DNA of 64,000 bases from Streptomyces acidiscabies (GCF_020010905.1 NZ_JAGJBY010000001.1:2128001-2192000), one strand, 5' to 3'; shown: positions 24,522 to 34,610, numbered from the stretch's first letter. The notes: generated from the letters alone by a model not told the origin. Made by a program: numbers and translations.

Positions 24522-24764
24522 CCCCCGGGAGGGGCACCCAGGGTCCGGATCCGGTCCGGAAGCCGGGAGGGACCGGTCCGGGAGGTCCGTATGGGACCTC
24601 CGGAGCCCGCTGAAGCTCCTGGAGGGGTCCCGGCGGGTCCCCGACCCGGCAGGGCCCCTCGAAGGCCCTGGAGGGCCTCAGGGCCCGTACGGCCCCGGCC
24701 CCACCCCGTCAGCCCCTCCACCCCCACCAGCCACCGCCCAGCACAGCCTTCTCAGGAGAAACCC

Positions 24765-25445
24765 GTGAACACCTTTCCCGGCAACGGCCTGTACGAGAGC
24801 GCCCAGGCCGAGTACACCGGCCCGCAGGCCGAGTCCCGCTACGTGATCCCGCGCTTCGTCGAGCGCACCTCGCAGGGCGTCCGTGAGTACGACCCGTACG
24901 CGAAGCTCTTCGAGGAGCGCGTCATCTTCCTCGGCGTGCAGATCGACGACGCGTCCGCCAACGACGTCATGGCGCAGCTCCTGTGCCTGGAGTCGATGGA
25001 CCCGGACCGGGACATCTCGGTCTACATCAACAGCCCCGGCGGCTCGTTCACCGCGCTCACCGCGATCTACGACACGATGCAGTTCGTGAAGCCGGACATC
25101 CAGACGGTCTGCATGGGCCAGGCGGCCTCCGCCGCCGCGATCCTGCTGGCCGCCGGCACCCCCGGCAAGCGGATGGCCCTGCCGAACGCCCGCGTCCTGA
25201 TCCACCAGCCCTACAGCGAGACGGGCCGGGGTCAGGTCTCGGACCTGGAGATCGCGGCCAATGAGATCCTCCGCATGCGCGCGCAGCTGGAGGACATGCT
25301 GGCCAGGCACTCGACCACGCCGATCGAGAAGATCCGCGAGGACATCGAGCGCGACAAGATCCTGACCGCCGAGGACGCGCTCGCGTACGGCCTGGTCGAC
25401 CAGATCATCTCCACCCGGAAGATGAACAACGCGTCCATCCGTTGA
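24765..25445 (+). CDS. clpP2: ATP-dependent Clp protease proteolytic subunit ClpP2
   Basis: 226 residues; the GTG at 24765 has CAGGAGA upstream and starts [17 protein letters not shown]. Triad residues are S122 (GQAASAAAI), H147 (LIHQPYSE) and D197 ([11 protein letters not shown]). Compared with ClpP1 it has a longer N-terminal extension including a [23 protein letters not shown] stretch, likely removed or shaping the axial pore. It acts in one complex with ClpP1. A 15-bp hairpin separates it from clpX. Confidence 0.96.
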   Translation: MNTFPGNGLYESAQAEYTGPQAESRYVIPRFVERTSQGVREYDPYAKLFEERVIFLGVQIDDASANDVMAQLLCLESMDPDRDISVYINSPGGSFTALTAIYDTMQFVKPDIQTVCMGQAASAAAILLAAGTPGKRMALPNARVLIHQPYSETGRGQVSDLEIAANEILRMRAQLEDMLARHSTTPIEKIREDIERDKILTAEDALAYGLVDQIISTRKMNNASIR

Positions 25446-25468
25446 CGCGCGGGCGAATCCGTCTGCCG

Positions 25469-25520
25469 CCCCTTGGCACGGTTTGACACGTTCCACGTCA
25501 AAGTGAACCGTGCCAAGGGG
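25469..25520 (+). terminator. Large hairpin between clpP2 and clpX (terminator or attenuator)
   Basis: A perfect 15-bp inverted repeat, CCCCTTGGCACGGTT (25469-25483) with AACCGTGCCAAGGGG (25506-25520), encloses a smaller TGAC/GTCA stem (25484-25487 with 25497-25500). No T-run follows. It could end the clpP1P2 transcript or reduce read-through into clpX. Confidence 0.65.
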
Positions 25521-25625
25521 GACCCGAACGGGGGGTCAGGCAAGGTACCGTCGACATAAGGCAGCACCAGGAGCCGCTGGACTCGTATCGTCCAGGCGTC
25601 TCCCATGGCGAAGGGGAAGCACACC

Positions 25626-26915
25626 GTGGCACGCATCGGTGACGGCGGCGATCTGCTCAAGTGCTCGTTCTGCGGCAAGAGCCAGAAGCAGGTCAAGAAG
25701 CTCATCGCAGGGCCTGGTGTGTACATCTGCGACGAGTGCATCGATCTCTGCAACGAGATCATCGAGGAGGAACTCGCGGAGACGAGCGAGGTGCGCTGGG
25801 AGGAACTCCCCAAGCCCCGCGAGATCTACGAGTTCCTGGAGGGGTACGTCGTCGGCCAGGAGGCCGCGAAGAAGGCCCTCTCGGTAGCGGTGTACAACCA
25901 CTACAAGCGCGTCCAGGCCGGTGAGAACGGCGGCGGCCAGAGCCGCGAGGACGCCATCGAGCTCGCGAAGTCCAACATCCTCCTGCTCGGCCCCACCGGC
26001 TCGGGCAAGACCCTCCTCGCCCAGACCCTCGCGCGCATGCTGAACGTCCCGTTCGCGATCGCGGACGCGACGGCGCTGACCGAGGCCGGGTACGTCGGCG
26101 AGGACGTCGAGAACATCCTCCTGAAGCTGATCCAGGCGGCCGACTACGACGTCAAGAAGGCCGAGACCGGGATCATCTACATCGACGAGATCGACAAGGT
26201 CGCCCGCAAGAGCGAGAACCCGTCGATCACGCGTGACGTCTCCGGTGAGGGCGTCCAGCAGGCCCTGCTGAAGATCCTGGAGGGGACCACCGCGTCGGTG
26301 CCCCCGCAGGGCGGCCGTAAACACCCGCACCAGGAGTTCATCCAGATCGACACGACGAACGTCCTGTTCATCGTGGGCGGCGCCTTCGCCGGGCTGGAGA
26401 AGATCATCGAGTCCCGCGCGGGCGCGAAGGGCATCGGCTTCGGCGCGACGATCCGCTCCAAGCTCGAACTCCAGTCGAAGGACCAGTTCGAGGCGGTCAT
26501 GCCGGAGGACCTGGTCAAGTTCGGCATGATCCCCGAGTTCATCGGCCGCCTCCCCGTCATCACCTCGGTCCACAACCTGGACCGCGAGGCCCTCCTCCAG
26601 ATCCTCATCGAGCCGCGCAACGCCCTGGTCAAGCAGTACCAGCGCCTCTTCGAACTCGACGGCGTGGAGCTGGACTTCGAGCGCGAGGCCCTCGAAGCCA
26701 TCGCCGACCAGGCGATCCTCCGCCAGACCGGCGCCCGCGGCCTGCGCGCCATCATGGAGGAAGTCCTCCAGGGCGTGATGTACGAGGTCCCGTCCCGCAA
26801 GGACGTGGCACGTGTCGTCATCACCGCCGACGTGGTCCTCTCCAACGTCAACCCGACGCTGATCCCGCGCGATTCGCGCGGCGGCCGGGGTCCGGGGGAG
26901 CAGAAGTCCGCGTAG
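25626..26915 (+). CDS. clpX: ATP-dependent Clp protease ATP-binding subunit ClpX
   Basis: 429 residues. GTG 25626 is preferred over ATG 25605 because AAGGGGAAG lies before it and the product begins [19 protein letters not shown] as in relatives. The zinc-binding domain has CSFC and CDEC. The AAA+ core contains Walker A GPTGSGKT, pore loop GYVG, Walker [10 protein letters not shown], the RKH-type loop GRKHPHQE and sensor-2 GARGLRA. An IGF-like docking loop is visible as GIGFGATI. It unfolds tagged substrates into ClpP1P2. A 25-bp terminator follows. Confidence 0.97.
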   Translation: MARIGDGGDLLKCSFCGKSQKQVKKLIAGPGVYICDECIDLCNEIIEEELAETSEVRWEELPKPREIYEFLEGYVVGQEAAKKALSVAVYNHYKRVQAGENGGGQSREDAIELAKSNILLLGPTGSGKTLLAQTLARMLNVPFAIADATALTEAGYVGEDVENILLKLIQAADYDVKKAETGIIYIDEIDKVARKSENPSITRDVSGEGVQQALLKILEGTTASVPPQGGRKHPHQEFIQIDTTNVLFIVGGAFAGLEKIIESRAGAKGIGFGATIRSKLELQSKDQFEAVMPEDLVKFGMIPEFIGRLPVITSVHNLDREALLQILIEPRNALVKQYQRLFELDGVELDFEREALEAIADQAILRQTGARGLRAIMEEVLQGVMYEVPSRKDVARVVITADVVLSNVNPTLIPRDSRGGRGPGEQKSA

Positions 26916-26925
26916 AGCTTGGACA

Positions 26926-26980
26926 GTTACGACGATGAGGGGCCCCCAACAGCGAGTTGGGGGCCCCTCATCGTCGTAAC
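26926..26980. terminator. Exceptionally long bidirectional terminator hairpin
   Basis: A perfect 25-bp stem (26926-26950 with 26956-26980; core GAGGGGCCCCCAAC/GTTGGGGGCCCCTC) around a 5-nt AGCGA loop, between the convergent stops of clpX (26915) and the membrane-anchored protein gene (26983). Confidence 0.85.
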
Positions 26981-26982
26981 CG

Positions 26983-27963
26983 TCAGACCTTGACCCGAAC
27001 TTCCTTGCGCAGCTTGGTCGTCACGTCCACGGCCGTCGCCTTGTCGATACTCTTCGTGTTGTCGCCGGGGGAGACCATGCCGACCGTGCTGTAGTCGGCC
27101 CAGACGCAGAACCAGTCCGTGGAGACCTTCTTCGTCAGGGCGTTGACGCTCGACGCCGCCTGGCACTTGGCCACCGCGCCGTCGATGTCGACCTTCTCCG
27201 GCTGGCCCTCCAGCGTCGTCTTCGAGGCGCCGCCGGACGACGTGCCACCCGCCTCGATCTTCTTGTTGTTCGCGTCGATCTGCGCGGTGATCGCGAGGAA
27301 GTACCTGTCGAGGGTCGACTGCGGGTCGGCTATCTCGCCGTAACCGCCCAGCAGCGTCACCCCGCGCGCGGTCAACAGCTCGGCCTGGGACGGGAGATCG
27401 GCCGGGTCGGGGTTCTTCGGGTCGTAGTCGCCGAAGTCCGCCGTCGACCACTGCCCGAGGACGGCCTTGCCGCCCTGGACGCCGCTGGTCCGGAGGTACT
27501 TGACGGTGTCCGCGTCGGACGTCTCGCCGCCCTTGCCGACCCGCTTGTACTCGGAGACGACCGTCGCGGGGGTGTCGAGCCGGTGCGCCCCGTCGTTCTC
27601 CAGCCCGCCACCGCCGCCGCCCTGCGTCACGACGTACGCCCCGACCGCGAGAGCCACGACGACTGCGGCGACCCCGACGATCAGCCCGGCACGCTTCTTC
27701 TTCCCGGCGGGGACGGGGGGTTGCTGCACGGGCGGACCGCCGTAGGGAGGCTGCTGGCCGTACGGCGGCTGCTGGCCGTAGGGAGCCTGGCCCATCGGCT
27801 GCGTGGGCTGGTTGTACGGGTTGGCCTGCGGCGGAACACCACCCTGGGGGTACCCGTAGCCGGGCTGCGGCGCCTGCGGCTGGCCGTACGGGCCGGGCTG
27901 GCCCCCGTACGGACCGGACTGCTGCGGCGGACCGCCGTACGGACCCGGCTGGTTGTTGCTCAT
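26983..27963 (-). CDS. Membrane-anchored protein with Pro/Gly/Gln/Tyr-rich cytoplasmic N-terminus
   Basis: 326 residues. Residues 1-87 are a low-complexity run of P-Y-G-Q-Q-P-type units, followed by KKKR and one membrane helix (about 92-113). After a Gly run the extracellular part (about 120-326) is soluble, with two Cys (CQAASS and WFCVWADYS) likely disulfide-bonded and the motif FCVWADYSTVGMV. The architecture matches a family of Streptomyces membrane-anchored proteins of unknown function that sit next to clpX. Divergent from valS with 137 nt between starts. Confidence 0.75.
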   Translation of the reverse strand: MSNNQPGPYGGPPQQSGPYGGQPGPYGQPQAPQPGYGYPQGGVPPQANPYNQPTQPMGQAPYGQQPPYGQQPPYGGPPVQQPPVPAGKKKRAGLIVGVAAVVVALAVGAYVVTQGGGGGGLENDGAHRLDTPATVVSEYKRVGKGGETSDADTVKYLRTSGVQGGKAVLGQWSTADFGDYDPKNPDPADLPSQAELLTARGVTLLGGYGEIADPQSTLDRYFLAITAQIDANNKKIEAGGTSSGGASKTTLEGQPEKVDIDGAVAKCQAASSVNALTKKVSTDWFCVWADYSTVGMVSPGDNTKSIDKATAVDVTTKLRKEVRVKV

Positions 27964-28064
27964 CCCTGGGTTCCCCTCCAGATGCTTTTAGGTGCTCCTG
28001 TCATCCTGGCCCAGGCACGGGGAACTCCCGGCATCGGGGTCTGCCCCGTTACAGAACAATCGAG

Positions 28065-28094
28065 TTCTGGACAGTCCCGCGACCCCTTTAAACT
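28065..28094 (+). promoter_or_regulatory. valS promoter giving a leaderless mRNA
   Basis: TAAACT at 28089-28094 ends exactly 6 nt before the GTG start of valS (28101) and no ribosome site exists. A weak -35 (TTCTGG, 28065-28070) lies 18 nt upstream. Transcription should start at the start codon itself. Confidence 0.6.
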
Positions 28095-28100
28095 GGCTGC

Positions 28101-30722
28101 GTGACCGAGAACCCTCAGCAGCACACAGCGCCCACCACCGACCTGCCGACGCAGTACGCGCCGGCCGAGGTAGAAGGGCCGTTGTACGAGCGCTGGGTAG
28201 AGCGCGGTTACTTCGCGGCGCACGCGGACAGCGACAAGCCGCCGTACACGATCGTCATCCCCCCGCCGAACGTCACCGGCTCCCTGCACCTGGGCCACGC
28301 CTTCCAGCACACGCTGATGGACGCGCTCACCCGCCGCAAGCGCATGCAGGGCTTCGAGTCCCTGTGGCTGCCCGGCATGGACCACGCGGGCATCGCCACC
28401 CAGAACAAGGTCGAGCAGCAGCTCGCCGAGGAGGGCAAGTCCCGCCACGACCTCGGGCGCGAGGAATTCACCGCGCGCGTGTGGCAGTGGAAGGACGAGT
28501 ACGGCGGCAGGATCCTCGGCCAGATGCGCCGCCTCGGCGACGGCGTCGACTGGTCCCGCGAGCGCTTCACCATGGACGAGGGCCTCTCCAAGGCCGTCCA
28601 GACCATCTTCAAGCGCCTGTACGACGACGAGCTGATCTACCGGGCCGAGCGCATCATCAACTGGTGCCCGCGCTGTCTGACGGCCATCTCGGACATCGAG
28701 GTCGAGTACCAGGAGGACGCCGGCGAGCTGGTCTCCATCCGGTACGGCGAGGGCGAGGACAGCCTCGTCGTCGCGACGACCCGCGCGGAGACGATGCTCG
28801 GGGACACGGCCGTCGCCGTCCACCCCGACGACGAGCGGTACAAGCACCTCGTCGGCAAGCGCATCAAGCTCCCGCTGACCGACCGCACGATCCCGGTCGT
28901 CGCGGACACGCACGTCGACCCCGAGTTCGGCACCGGCGCCGTCAAGGTGACCCCGGCGCACGACCCGAACGACTTCGAGATCGGGCGGCGGCACGACCTG
29001 CCGAACCTGACGATCATGGACGAGCGCGGGATCATCACCGTCCACGGCCCCTTCCTCGGCCTCGACCGCTTCGAGGCGCGCTCGGCCGTCGTCGGCGCGC
29101 TCAAGGAGCAGGGGCGGATCGTCGCCGAGAAGCGGCCGTACATGCACTCCGTGGGCCACTGCTCGCGCTGCAAGACGACCGTCGAGCCCCGGCTGTCCAT
29201 GCAGTGGTGGGTCAAGGTCGCGCCGCTCGCCAAGGCCGCCGGGGACGCCGTCCGGGACGGGCGCGTCGCCATCCACCCCGAGGACATGTCGAAGCGGTAC
29301 TTCGACTGGGTCGACAACATGCACGACTGGTGCATCTCGCGCCAGCTGTGGTGGGGGCACCGGATCCCGATCTGGTACGGCCCCGAGGGCGAGGTCGTCT
29401 GCGTCGGCCCCGACGAGGAGCCGCCGACCGGCGAGGGCTGGACCCAGGACGCCGACGTCCTCGACACCTGGTTCTCCTCCGGCCTGTGGCCCTTCTCCAC
29501 CCTCGGCTGGCCCGAGAAGACGCCCGACCTGGAGAAGTTCTACTCGACCGACGTCCTGCTCACCGGCCACGACATCATCTTCTTCTGGGTCGCCCGGATG
29601 ATGATGTTCGGCCTGTACGCCATGGACGGCGAGGCTCCCTTCAAGACGATCGCGCTCACCGGCCTCGTCCGGGACGAGTTCGGCAAGAAGATGTCCAAGT
29701 CGAACCCCAACGCCGTCGACCCCCTGGTCTGGATGGACAAGTACGGCTCCGACGCCGTCCGCTTCACCCTCGCCAAGGGCGCGAACCCGGGCGCGGACGT
29801 GCCGATCGGCGAGGACTGGGTCCAGGCGTCCCGCAACTTCACCAACAAGGTGTGGAACGCGACGCGGTTCGCTCTGATGAACGGCGCGACCGTCGAGGGC
29901 GACCTCCCGCCGGCCGAGCAGCTCTCCGCCACCGACCGCTGGATCCTCTCCCGCCTCAACAAGACCGTCGCCGAAGTCGACGCCCTCTACGACGACTTCC
30001 AGTTCGCCAAGCTCAGCGAGGCCCTCTACCACTTCGCGTGGGACGAGGTCTTCGACTGGTACGTCGAACTCTCCAAGCCGACGTTCTTCGCGGGCGGCGC
30101 CCAGGCGAAGGTCTCGGCGCGCGTCCTGGGCGAGGTCCTGGACGTCATGCTGCGCATCCTGCACCCGGTGATCCCGTTCGTCACGGACACCCTGTGGACG
30201 ACGCTGACGGGCGGCGAAACGCTGGTCACGGCGCCGTGGCCGTCCGACTCGGGCTTCCGCGACGACGCCGCCGAGCAGGAGATCGCCCTGGTCCAGCAGG
30301 TCGTCACCGAGGTCCGCCGCTTCCGCAAGGACCAGGGCCTGAAGGACGGCCAGAAGGTCCCGGCCCGCCTGTCCCTGACCGGCACGCCCCTCTCGGCCCA
30401 CGAGGCCGCGATCCGCCAACTCCTCCGACTCCAGCCGGAAACGGAAGAGTTCGCGGCAACGGCGACGCTGCCGGTGGCAGGAGCGACGGTGGCGTTGGAC
30501 CTCTCCGGCACGATCGACGTGGAGGCGGAGCGCAAGCGCCTCACGAAGGACTTGGTCGCGGCGGAGAAGGAAAAGAGCGACGCCGAGAAGAAGCTGGGCA
30601 ACGAGGCGTTCCTCGCGAAGGCCCCGGACCAGGTGGTCGACAAGATCAAGGGCCGCCTGACGAAGGCGGAGACGGACATCGCGAGGATCACGACACAGCT
30701 GGAGAACTTGCCGAAGGCGTAG
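28101..30722 (+). CDS. valS: Valyl-tRNA synthetase
   Basis: 873 residues, class I synthetase. The HIGH motif appears as [16 protein letters not shown], the KMSKS motif as [14 protein letters not shown], and the editing (CP1) domain contains [20 protein letters not shown] and the [19 protein letters not shown] block. A C-terminal coiled coil (about 800-870, [21 protein letters not shown]) binds the tRNA. It charges tRNA-Val and clears mischarged Thr. The actinobacterial form is a little shorter than E. coli ValRS. The 5' end appears leaderless; a terminator follows at 30734. Confidence 0.97.
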   Translation: MTENPQQHTAPTTDLPTQYAPAEVEGPLYERWVERGYFAAHADSDKPPYTIVIPPPNVTGSLHLGHAFQHTLMDALTRRKRMQGFESLWLPGMDHAGIATQNKVEQQLAEEGKSRHDLGREEFTARVWQWKDEYGGRILGQMRRLGDGVDWSRERFTMDEGLSKAVQTIFKRLYDDELIYRAERIINWCPRCLTAISDIEVEYQEDAGELVSIRYGEGEDSLVVATTRAETMLGDTAVAVHPDDERYKHLVGKRIKLPLTDRTIPVVADTHVDPEFGTGAVKVTPAHDPNDFEIGRRHDLPNLTIMDERGIITVHGPFLGLDRFEARSAVVGALKEQGRIVAEKRPYMHSVGHCSRCKTTVEPRLSMQWWVKVAPLAKAAGDAVRDGRVAIHPEDMSKRYFDWVDNMHDWCISRQLWWGHRIPIWYGPEGEVVCVGPDEEPPTGEGWTQDADVLDTWFSSGLWPFSTLGWPEKTPDLEKFYSTDVLLTGHDIIFFWVARMMMFGLYAMDGEAPFKTIALTGLVRDEFGKKMSKSNPNAVDPLVWMDKYGSDAVRFTLAKGANPGADVPIGEDWVQASRNFTNKVWNATRFALMNGATVEGDLPPAEQLSATDRWILSRLNKTVAEVDALYDDFQFAKLSEALYHFAWDEVFDWYVELSKPTFFAGGAQAKVSARVLGEVLDVMLRILHPVIPFVTDTLWTTLTGGETLVTAPWPSDSGFRDDAAEQEIALVQQVVTEVRRFRKDQGLKDGQKVPARLSLTGTPLSAHEAAIRQLLRLQPETEEFAATATLPVAGATVALDLSGTIDVEAERKRLTKDLVAAEKEKSDAEKKLGNEAFLAKAPDQVVDKIKGRLTKAETDIARITTQLENLPKA

Positions 30723-30733
30723 TTTTCGTGGAC

Positions 30734-30771
30734 AGGTCCTCCGGTTGCTTTTCAGCGCCGGGGGACCTTTT
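30734..30771 (+). terminator. Terminator of valS
   Basis: An 11-bp stem AGGTCCTCCGG (30734-30744) with CCGGGGGACCT (30758-30768; one G-T pair), followed by TTTT, 11 nt after the stop. Confidence 0.85.
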
Positions 30772-30779
30772 CGCCGTTA

Positions 30780-30827
30780 GGGGCGCGGGGAACTGCGCGA
30801 CCAGCCACAACGCATCCCGCACCCGCC
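30780..30827 (+). repeat. Interspersed Streptomyces intergenic repeat, copy B
   Basis: Begins with the 20-nt core GGGGCGCGGGGAACTGCGCG (30780-30799) and continues ACCAGCCAC... to GCACCCGCC. It matches copy C inside mrdA over about 47 nt with only a few differences, and copy A at 14231-14283 on the opposite strand. Confidence 0.85.
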
Positions 30828-30876
30828 GTTCTCGCTGTACCCCCCACTCCTTAGGCGCACTGTCATACCTCCTCCG

Positions 30877-30882
30877 TAGACT
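30877..30882 (+). promoter_or_regulatory. folC -10 box (leaderless start)
   Basis: TAGACT ends 6 nt before the folC GTG (30889). There is no ribosome site. The best -35 is a poor TTAGGC at 30851-30856. Confidence 0.55.
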
Positions 30883-30888
30883 GGACCC

Positions 30889-32373
30889 GTGACACAAAGC
30901 GACCCGTTCGACGAGATCATCGCCGCCGAGACCGACCGAGACCCCGACCTCGCGGTCATCGAAGCGGGGAGCCGCACGCTGCGTACCCAGGGCGCCCACC
31001 CGGAGGGCGACGTACCGACCCGCCCCACCGACCCCGAGGTCGACAAGGCGCTGCGCGGCGTAGAGACGGAACTGGCGACCCGCTGGGGCGAGACCAAGCT
31101 GGAGCCCTCGGTCAAGAGGATCGCCGCGCTGATGGACGTCCTGGGGGAACCCCAGAACGCGTACCCGTCGATCCACATCACCGGAACGAACGGCAAGACC
31201 TCCACGGCCCGCATGATCGAGGCCCTGCTCGGCGCGTTCGAGCTGAGGACGGGCCGGTACACGTCACCGCACGTCCAGTCGATCACCGAGCGCATCAGCC
31301 TGGACGGCGCCCCCATGTCGGCGGAGCGGTTCATCGAGACGTACGAGGACATCAAGCCGTACGTGGAGATGGTGGACGCGAAGGAGCAGTACCGCCTCTC
31401 CTTCTTCGAGGTGCTGACGGGCATGGCGTACGCGGCGTTCGCGGACGCGCCGGTGGACGTCGCGGTCGTAGAGGTCGGCATGGGCGGCACCTGGGACGCG
31501 ACGAACGTGATCGACGCGGACGTAGCGGTGATCACCCCCATCTCCCTGGACCACACGGACCGCCTCGGCTCGACCCCGGCGGAGATCGCGGGCGAGAAGG
31601 GCGGCGTCATCAAGCAGGACGCGACGGTGATCCTGTCCCAGCAGCCGGTGGACGCGGCCCAGGTGCTGCTGAAGCGCGCGGTCGAGGTGGACGCGACGGT
31701 CGCGCGGGAGGGCCTGGAGTTCGGCGTCGTCGAGCGGCAGGTCGCGGTGGGCGGCCAGCTCATGACCCTGCGCGGACTCGGCGGCGAGTACCCCGAGGTC
31801 TTCCTCCCGCTGCACGGCGCCCACCAGGCGCACAACGCGGCGGTGGCCCTGGCTGCGGTGGAGGCGTTCTTCGGCGTCGGCGCGGCCCGCGCGGAACCCC
31901 TGGACCTCGACGTGGTCCGCAAGGCGTTCGCGAAGGTCACGTCCCCGGGCCGCCTGGAGATCGTGCGCCGCTCCCCGACGGTCGTCCTGGACGCCGCGCA
32001 CAACCCGGCGGGCGCGCGCGTGACCGCGGAAGCGATCAGCGAGGTCTTCGACTTCAGCAAGCTGATCGGCGTGGTCGGCGCGGCGGGCGACAAGGACGTA
32101 CGGGGCCTGCTGGAGGCGTTCGAGCCGATCTTCGCGGAGATCGTGGTGACGCAGAACTCGACGGCGAGGGCGATGGACGCGGATGCGCTCGCCTCGGTCG
32201 CTGTCGAGGTCTTCGGCGAGGACAGGGTCCAGGTCGAGCCCCGCCTCCCCGACGCCCTGGAGGCCGCGATCACCCTGGCCGAGGAGGACGGCGAGTTCTC
32301 CGGCGCGGGCGTCCTGGTCACCGGTTCGGTCATCACGGTGGGCGAGGCCCGCCTGCTCCTGGGAAGGCGCTGA
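30889..32373 (+). CDS. folC: Bifunctional folylpolyglutamate synthase / dihydrofolate synthase
   Basis: 494 residues. The ATP-binding loop is HITGTNGKTSTARMIEAL; further Mur-ligase-family blocks are YTSPHVQSITERI, VEVGMGGTWDATNVID and TPISLDHTDRLGSTPAEIAGEKGGVIK; the second domain has VVLDAAHNPAGARVTAEAI. It adds glutamate to dihydropteroate and folates. The first ~60 residues are an actinobacterial extension (VIEAGSRTLRTQGAHPEGD). The DUF4233 gene starts 2 nt after the stop, and ndk follows, so a folC-DUF4233-ndk transcript is likely. Confidence 0.96.
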   Translation: MTQSDPFDEIIAAETDRDPDLAVIEAGSRTLRTQGAHPEGDVPTRPTDPEVDKALRGVETELATRWGETKLEPSVKRIAALMDVLGEPQNAYPSIHITGTNGKTSTARMIEALLGAFELRTGRYTSPHVQSITERISLDGAPMSAERFIETYEDIKPYVEMVDAKEQYRLSFFEVLTGMAYAAFADAPVDVAVVEVGMGGTWDATNVIDADVAVITPISLDHTDRLGSTPAEIAGEKGGVIKQDATVILSQQPVDAAQVLLKRAVEVDATVAREGLEFGVVERQVAVGGQLMTLRGLGGEYPEVFLPLHGAHQAHNAAVALAAVEAFFGVGAARAEPLDLDVVRKAFAKVTSPGRLEIVRRSPTVVLDAAHNPAGARVTAEAISEVFDFSKLIGVVGAAGDKDVRGLLEAFEPIFAEIVVTQNSTARAMDADALASVAVEVFGEDRVQVEPRLPDALEAAITLAEEDGEFSGAGVLVTGSVITVGEARLLLGRR

Positions 32374-32375
32374 GG

Positions 32376-32732
32376 ATGCGCACGCTCTGTTCGTCGACGC
32401 TGATCGGCGAATTCTTCTTGATCGGTTTCGCCGGCCTGGTCGCGATGAAGGACCCGGACCTGTCGATGGGCACGGTCTGGACGGTCTGCGGAACGCTGAT
32501 GTTCCTGAGCGTCCTGCTGTGCGGCGTGGTCACCCGGCCCGGCGGCATCGCGCTGGGCTGGGCGCTCCAGATCGCCCTGATCGTGTCCGGCGTCTTCGTC
32601 CCGCTGATGTTCTTCATGGGCGCGGTCTTCGCGGCCCTGTGGGGTGCCTCGGTCCACTACGGCCGCAAGGTCGACGAGGCGAGGGCGAGGTTCGCCGCGC
32701 AGGCCGCCTCCACTACACCTGACGCTGCGTGA
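32376..32732 (+). CDS. DUF4233 membrane protein
   Basis: 118 residues with three or four hydrophobic helices (about 9-22, 32-48, 58-75, 78-92) and a charged C-terminal tail. It begins MRTLCSSTLIGEFFLIGFAGLVAMK, the DUF4233 opening. The ATG is 2 nt after the folC stop, so translation is coupled. The family sits after folC across actinobacteria; function unknown. Confidence 0.85.
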   Translation: MRTLCSSTLIGEFFLIGFAGLVAMKDPDLSMGTVWTVCGTLMFLSVLLCGVVTRPGGIALGWALQIALIVSGVFVPLMFFMGAVFAALWGASVHYGRKVDEARARFAAQAASTTPDAA

Positions 32733-32795
32733 CGGCGGCACCGACACGCCCTGTAGCCTCGTGACACCGCACATCAGCAGCGAAGGAGCTACTCC

Positions 32796-33209
32796 GTGAG
32801 CCAGCGCACCCTCGTCCTCCTCAAGCCCGACGCCGTTCGTCGTGGCCTGACCGGCGAGATCATCGGCCGTATCGAGCGCAAGGCGGACTGGCGGATCACC
32901 GCGCTGGAGCTGCGGACGCTGGACCGGGCGATCCTGGAGCAGCACTACGCGGAGCACGTCGGACGGCCGTTCTACGAGCCGCTGGTGGAGTTCATGGCGT
33001 CCGGTCCGGTCGTCGCGCTGATCGCCGAGGGCGAGCGGGTCATCGAGGGCGTGCGCCAGCTGGCCGGTCCGACGGACCCGATCGCCGCCGCGCCGGGCTC
33101 GATCCGGGGCGACTTCGGGGTCATCGTCCGGGAGAACCTGATCCACGCCTCGGACTCGGAGGAGTCGGCGGAGCGCGAGGTCAAGCTGTTCTTCCCGGGT
33201 CGCGCCTGA
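32796..33209 (+). CDS. ndk: Nucleoside diphosphate kinase
   Basis: 137 residues, with GAAGGAGCT before the GTG at 32796. The N-terminus RTLVLLKPDAVRRGLTGEII, the Kpn-loop region, the GSIRGDFG block and the phosphorylated histidine H117 in NLIHASDS are all present. It equilibrates nucleoside triphosphates using ATP. One departure: the usual GPVVAMVLEG is replaced by GPVVALIAEG, a conservative change. A hairpin at 33296-33321 may terminate it. Confidence 0.96.
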   Translation: MSQRTLVLLKPDAVRRGLTGEIIGRIERKADWRITALELRTLDRAILEQHYAEHVGRPFYEPLVEFMASGPVVALIAEGERVIEGVRQLAGPTDPIAAAPGSIRGDFGVIVRENLIHASDSEESAEREVKLFFPGRA

Positions 33210-33529
33210 CCTTCCTACAACGGCGTTCATGAACACTCAGGGAGTTTTCGTGGACGTTTCTGACGCCGGGTCAGATCGTCTGTTCGTCAGCCTGGGGACG
33301 GCCGTACATTTTCGGCCGTCCTTCGGCATATGCGGTGCCGATCGGGGGAACGCGTGCCCCCGATGGACCGTCTCCACAAGCGAGGCGGGTCGGCACGTGC
33401 TGACAATGGCGAAGACCCTCGCGCGGTGTCCGTGAAGGCGCGTCTACGATGTAATCCTTCACGTCACCGCACCCACTTCGCCGTCCTGATAAGCCCTCAA
33501 AAGCTCGTGGGAAGGCCAGACGAATCCTG
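33210..33529 (+). other. Gene-free leader region between ndk and mreB
   Basis: 320 nt. It contains a 9-bp hairpin GGACGGCCG (33296-33304) with CGGCCGTCC (33313-33321), probably the ndk terminator, and a -10-like TACGAT at 33445-33450 that could drive mreB with a long untranslated leader. Short reading frames here (33229-33435 and 33330-33530) overlap each other, lack ribosome sites and resemble no family. Confidence 0.55.
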
Positions 33530-34561
33530 ATGGGGAACTCAATGTCGTTCATCGGCCGTGACATGGCTGTCGACCTCGGGACCGCCAACACGCTGGTGTA
33601 CGTCAGGGGTCGCGGGATCGTCCTCAACGAGCCGTCCGTGGTGGCGATCAACACCAACACCGGTGGGATCCTCGCGGTCGGCTCCGAGGCGAAGAAGATG
33701 ATCGGACGCACCCCCGGCAACATCGTCGCCGTACGTCCGCTCAAGGACGGCGTGATCGCGGACTTCGAGATCACCGAGCGGATGCTGCGCTACTTCATCC
33801 TGAAGATCCACAAGCGCCGCTACCTCGCCCGCCCGCGCGTCGTCGTGTGCGTGCCCAGCGGCATCACCGGCGTCGAGCGCCGCGCCGTCATCGAGGCGTC
33901 GACGCAGGCCGGCGCCCGCCAGGTGCACATCATCGAGGAGCCCATGGCCGCGGCCATCGGCTCGGGTCTGCCGGTCCACGAGGCCACGGGCAACATGGTG
34001 GTGGACATCGGCGGCGGCACCACGGAGGTCGCGGTCATCTCCCTCGGCGGAATCGTCACCGCCCAGTCCATCCGCGTCGCGGGCGACGAGCTGGACAACG
34101 CGATCATCCAGCACATCAAGAAGGAGTACTCCCTCCTCCTCGGTGAGCGCACGGCCGAGCAGATCAAGATCACGATCGGTTCGGCGTACGACCTCGACGA
34201 CGACGAGCACACCGAGATCCGCGGCCGGGACCTCGTCTCCGGCCTCCCCAAGACCGTCGTCATCTCGGCCGCCGAGGTCCGCAAGGCGATCGAGGAACCC
34301 GTCAACGCGATCGTCGACGCGGTGAAGACGACCCTCGACAAGTGCCCGCCCGAGCTGTCCGGCGACATCATGGACCGCGGCATCGTCCTCACCGGCGGCG
34401 GCGCCCTGCTGCGCGGCCTCGACGAGCGGCTGCGTCGGGAGACCGGCATGCCGATCCACATCGCCGAGGACCCGCTCGACAGCGTCGCGCTCGGCTCCGG
34501 CAAGTGCGTCGAGGAGTTCGAGGCGCTCCAGCAGGTCCTGGACGCCGCGCCGCGCAGATGA
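33530..34561 (+). CDS. mreB: Rod shape-determining protein MreB (actin homologue)
   Basis: 343 residues. The actin-fold phosphate-1 motif is [13 protein letters not shown], the phosphate-2 motif [16 protein letters not shown], and the adenosine motif [17 protein letters not shown] 33530 starts [11 protein letters not shown]; an internal ATG at 33542 has a better placed GGGGAA and may be the true start (339 residues). In Streptomyces MreB is dispensable for tip growth but needed for spore-wall synthesis together with MreC, MreD, PBP2 and RodA encoded just downstream. A hairpin separates it from mreC, consistent with a separate mreB transcript. Confidence 0.97.
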   Translation: MGNSMSFIGRDMAVDLGTANTLVYVRGRGIVLNEPSVVAINTNTGGILAVGSEAKKMIGRTPGNIVAVRPLKDGVIADFEITERMLRYFILKIHKRRYLARPRVVVCVPSGITGVERRAVIEASTQAGARQVHIIEEPMAAAIGSGLPVHEATGNMVVDIGGGTTEVAVISLGGIVTAQSIRVAGDELDNAIIQHIKKEYSLLLGERTAEQIKITIGSAYDLDDDEHTEIRGRDLVSGLPKTVVISAAEVRKAIEEPVNAIVDAVKTTLDKCPPELSGDIMDRGIVLTGGGALLRGLDERLRRETGMPIHIAEDPLDSVALGSGKCVEEFEALQQVLDAAPRR

Positions 34562-34576
34562 CGTGACGCTTCGATT

Positions 34577-34610
34577 CCGCCGTACGAGACGATCTCCTCT
34601 CGTGCGGCGG
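34577..34610 (+). terminator. Hairpin between mreB and mreC (partial terminator or processing site)
   Basis: A 13-bp stem CCGCCGTACGAGA (34577-34589) with TCTCGTGCGGCGG (34598-34610), one G-T pair, 8-nt loop, no T-run. Placed to make most mreB mRNA monocistronic. Confidence 0.6.

Noticed and set aside
25483-25511. A perfect TTGACA -35 (25483-25488) as the clpX promoter
   Set aside because: It lies inside the hairpin, and the -10 position at 17-18 nt reads AACCGT/ACCGTG, a poor match.
33229-33530. Two short overlapping plus-strand reading frames before mreB
   Set aside because: No ribosome site, no family resemblance, and they overlap the ndk terminator hairpin; treated as leader.
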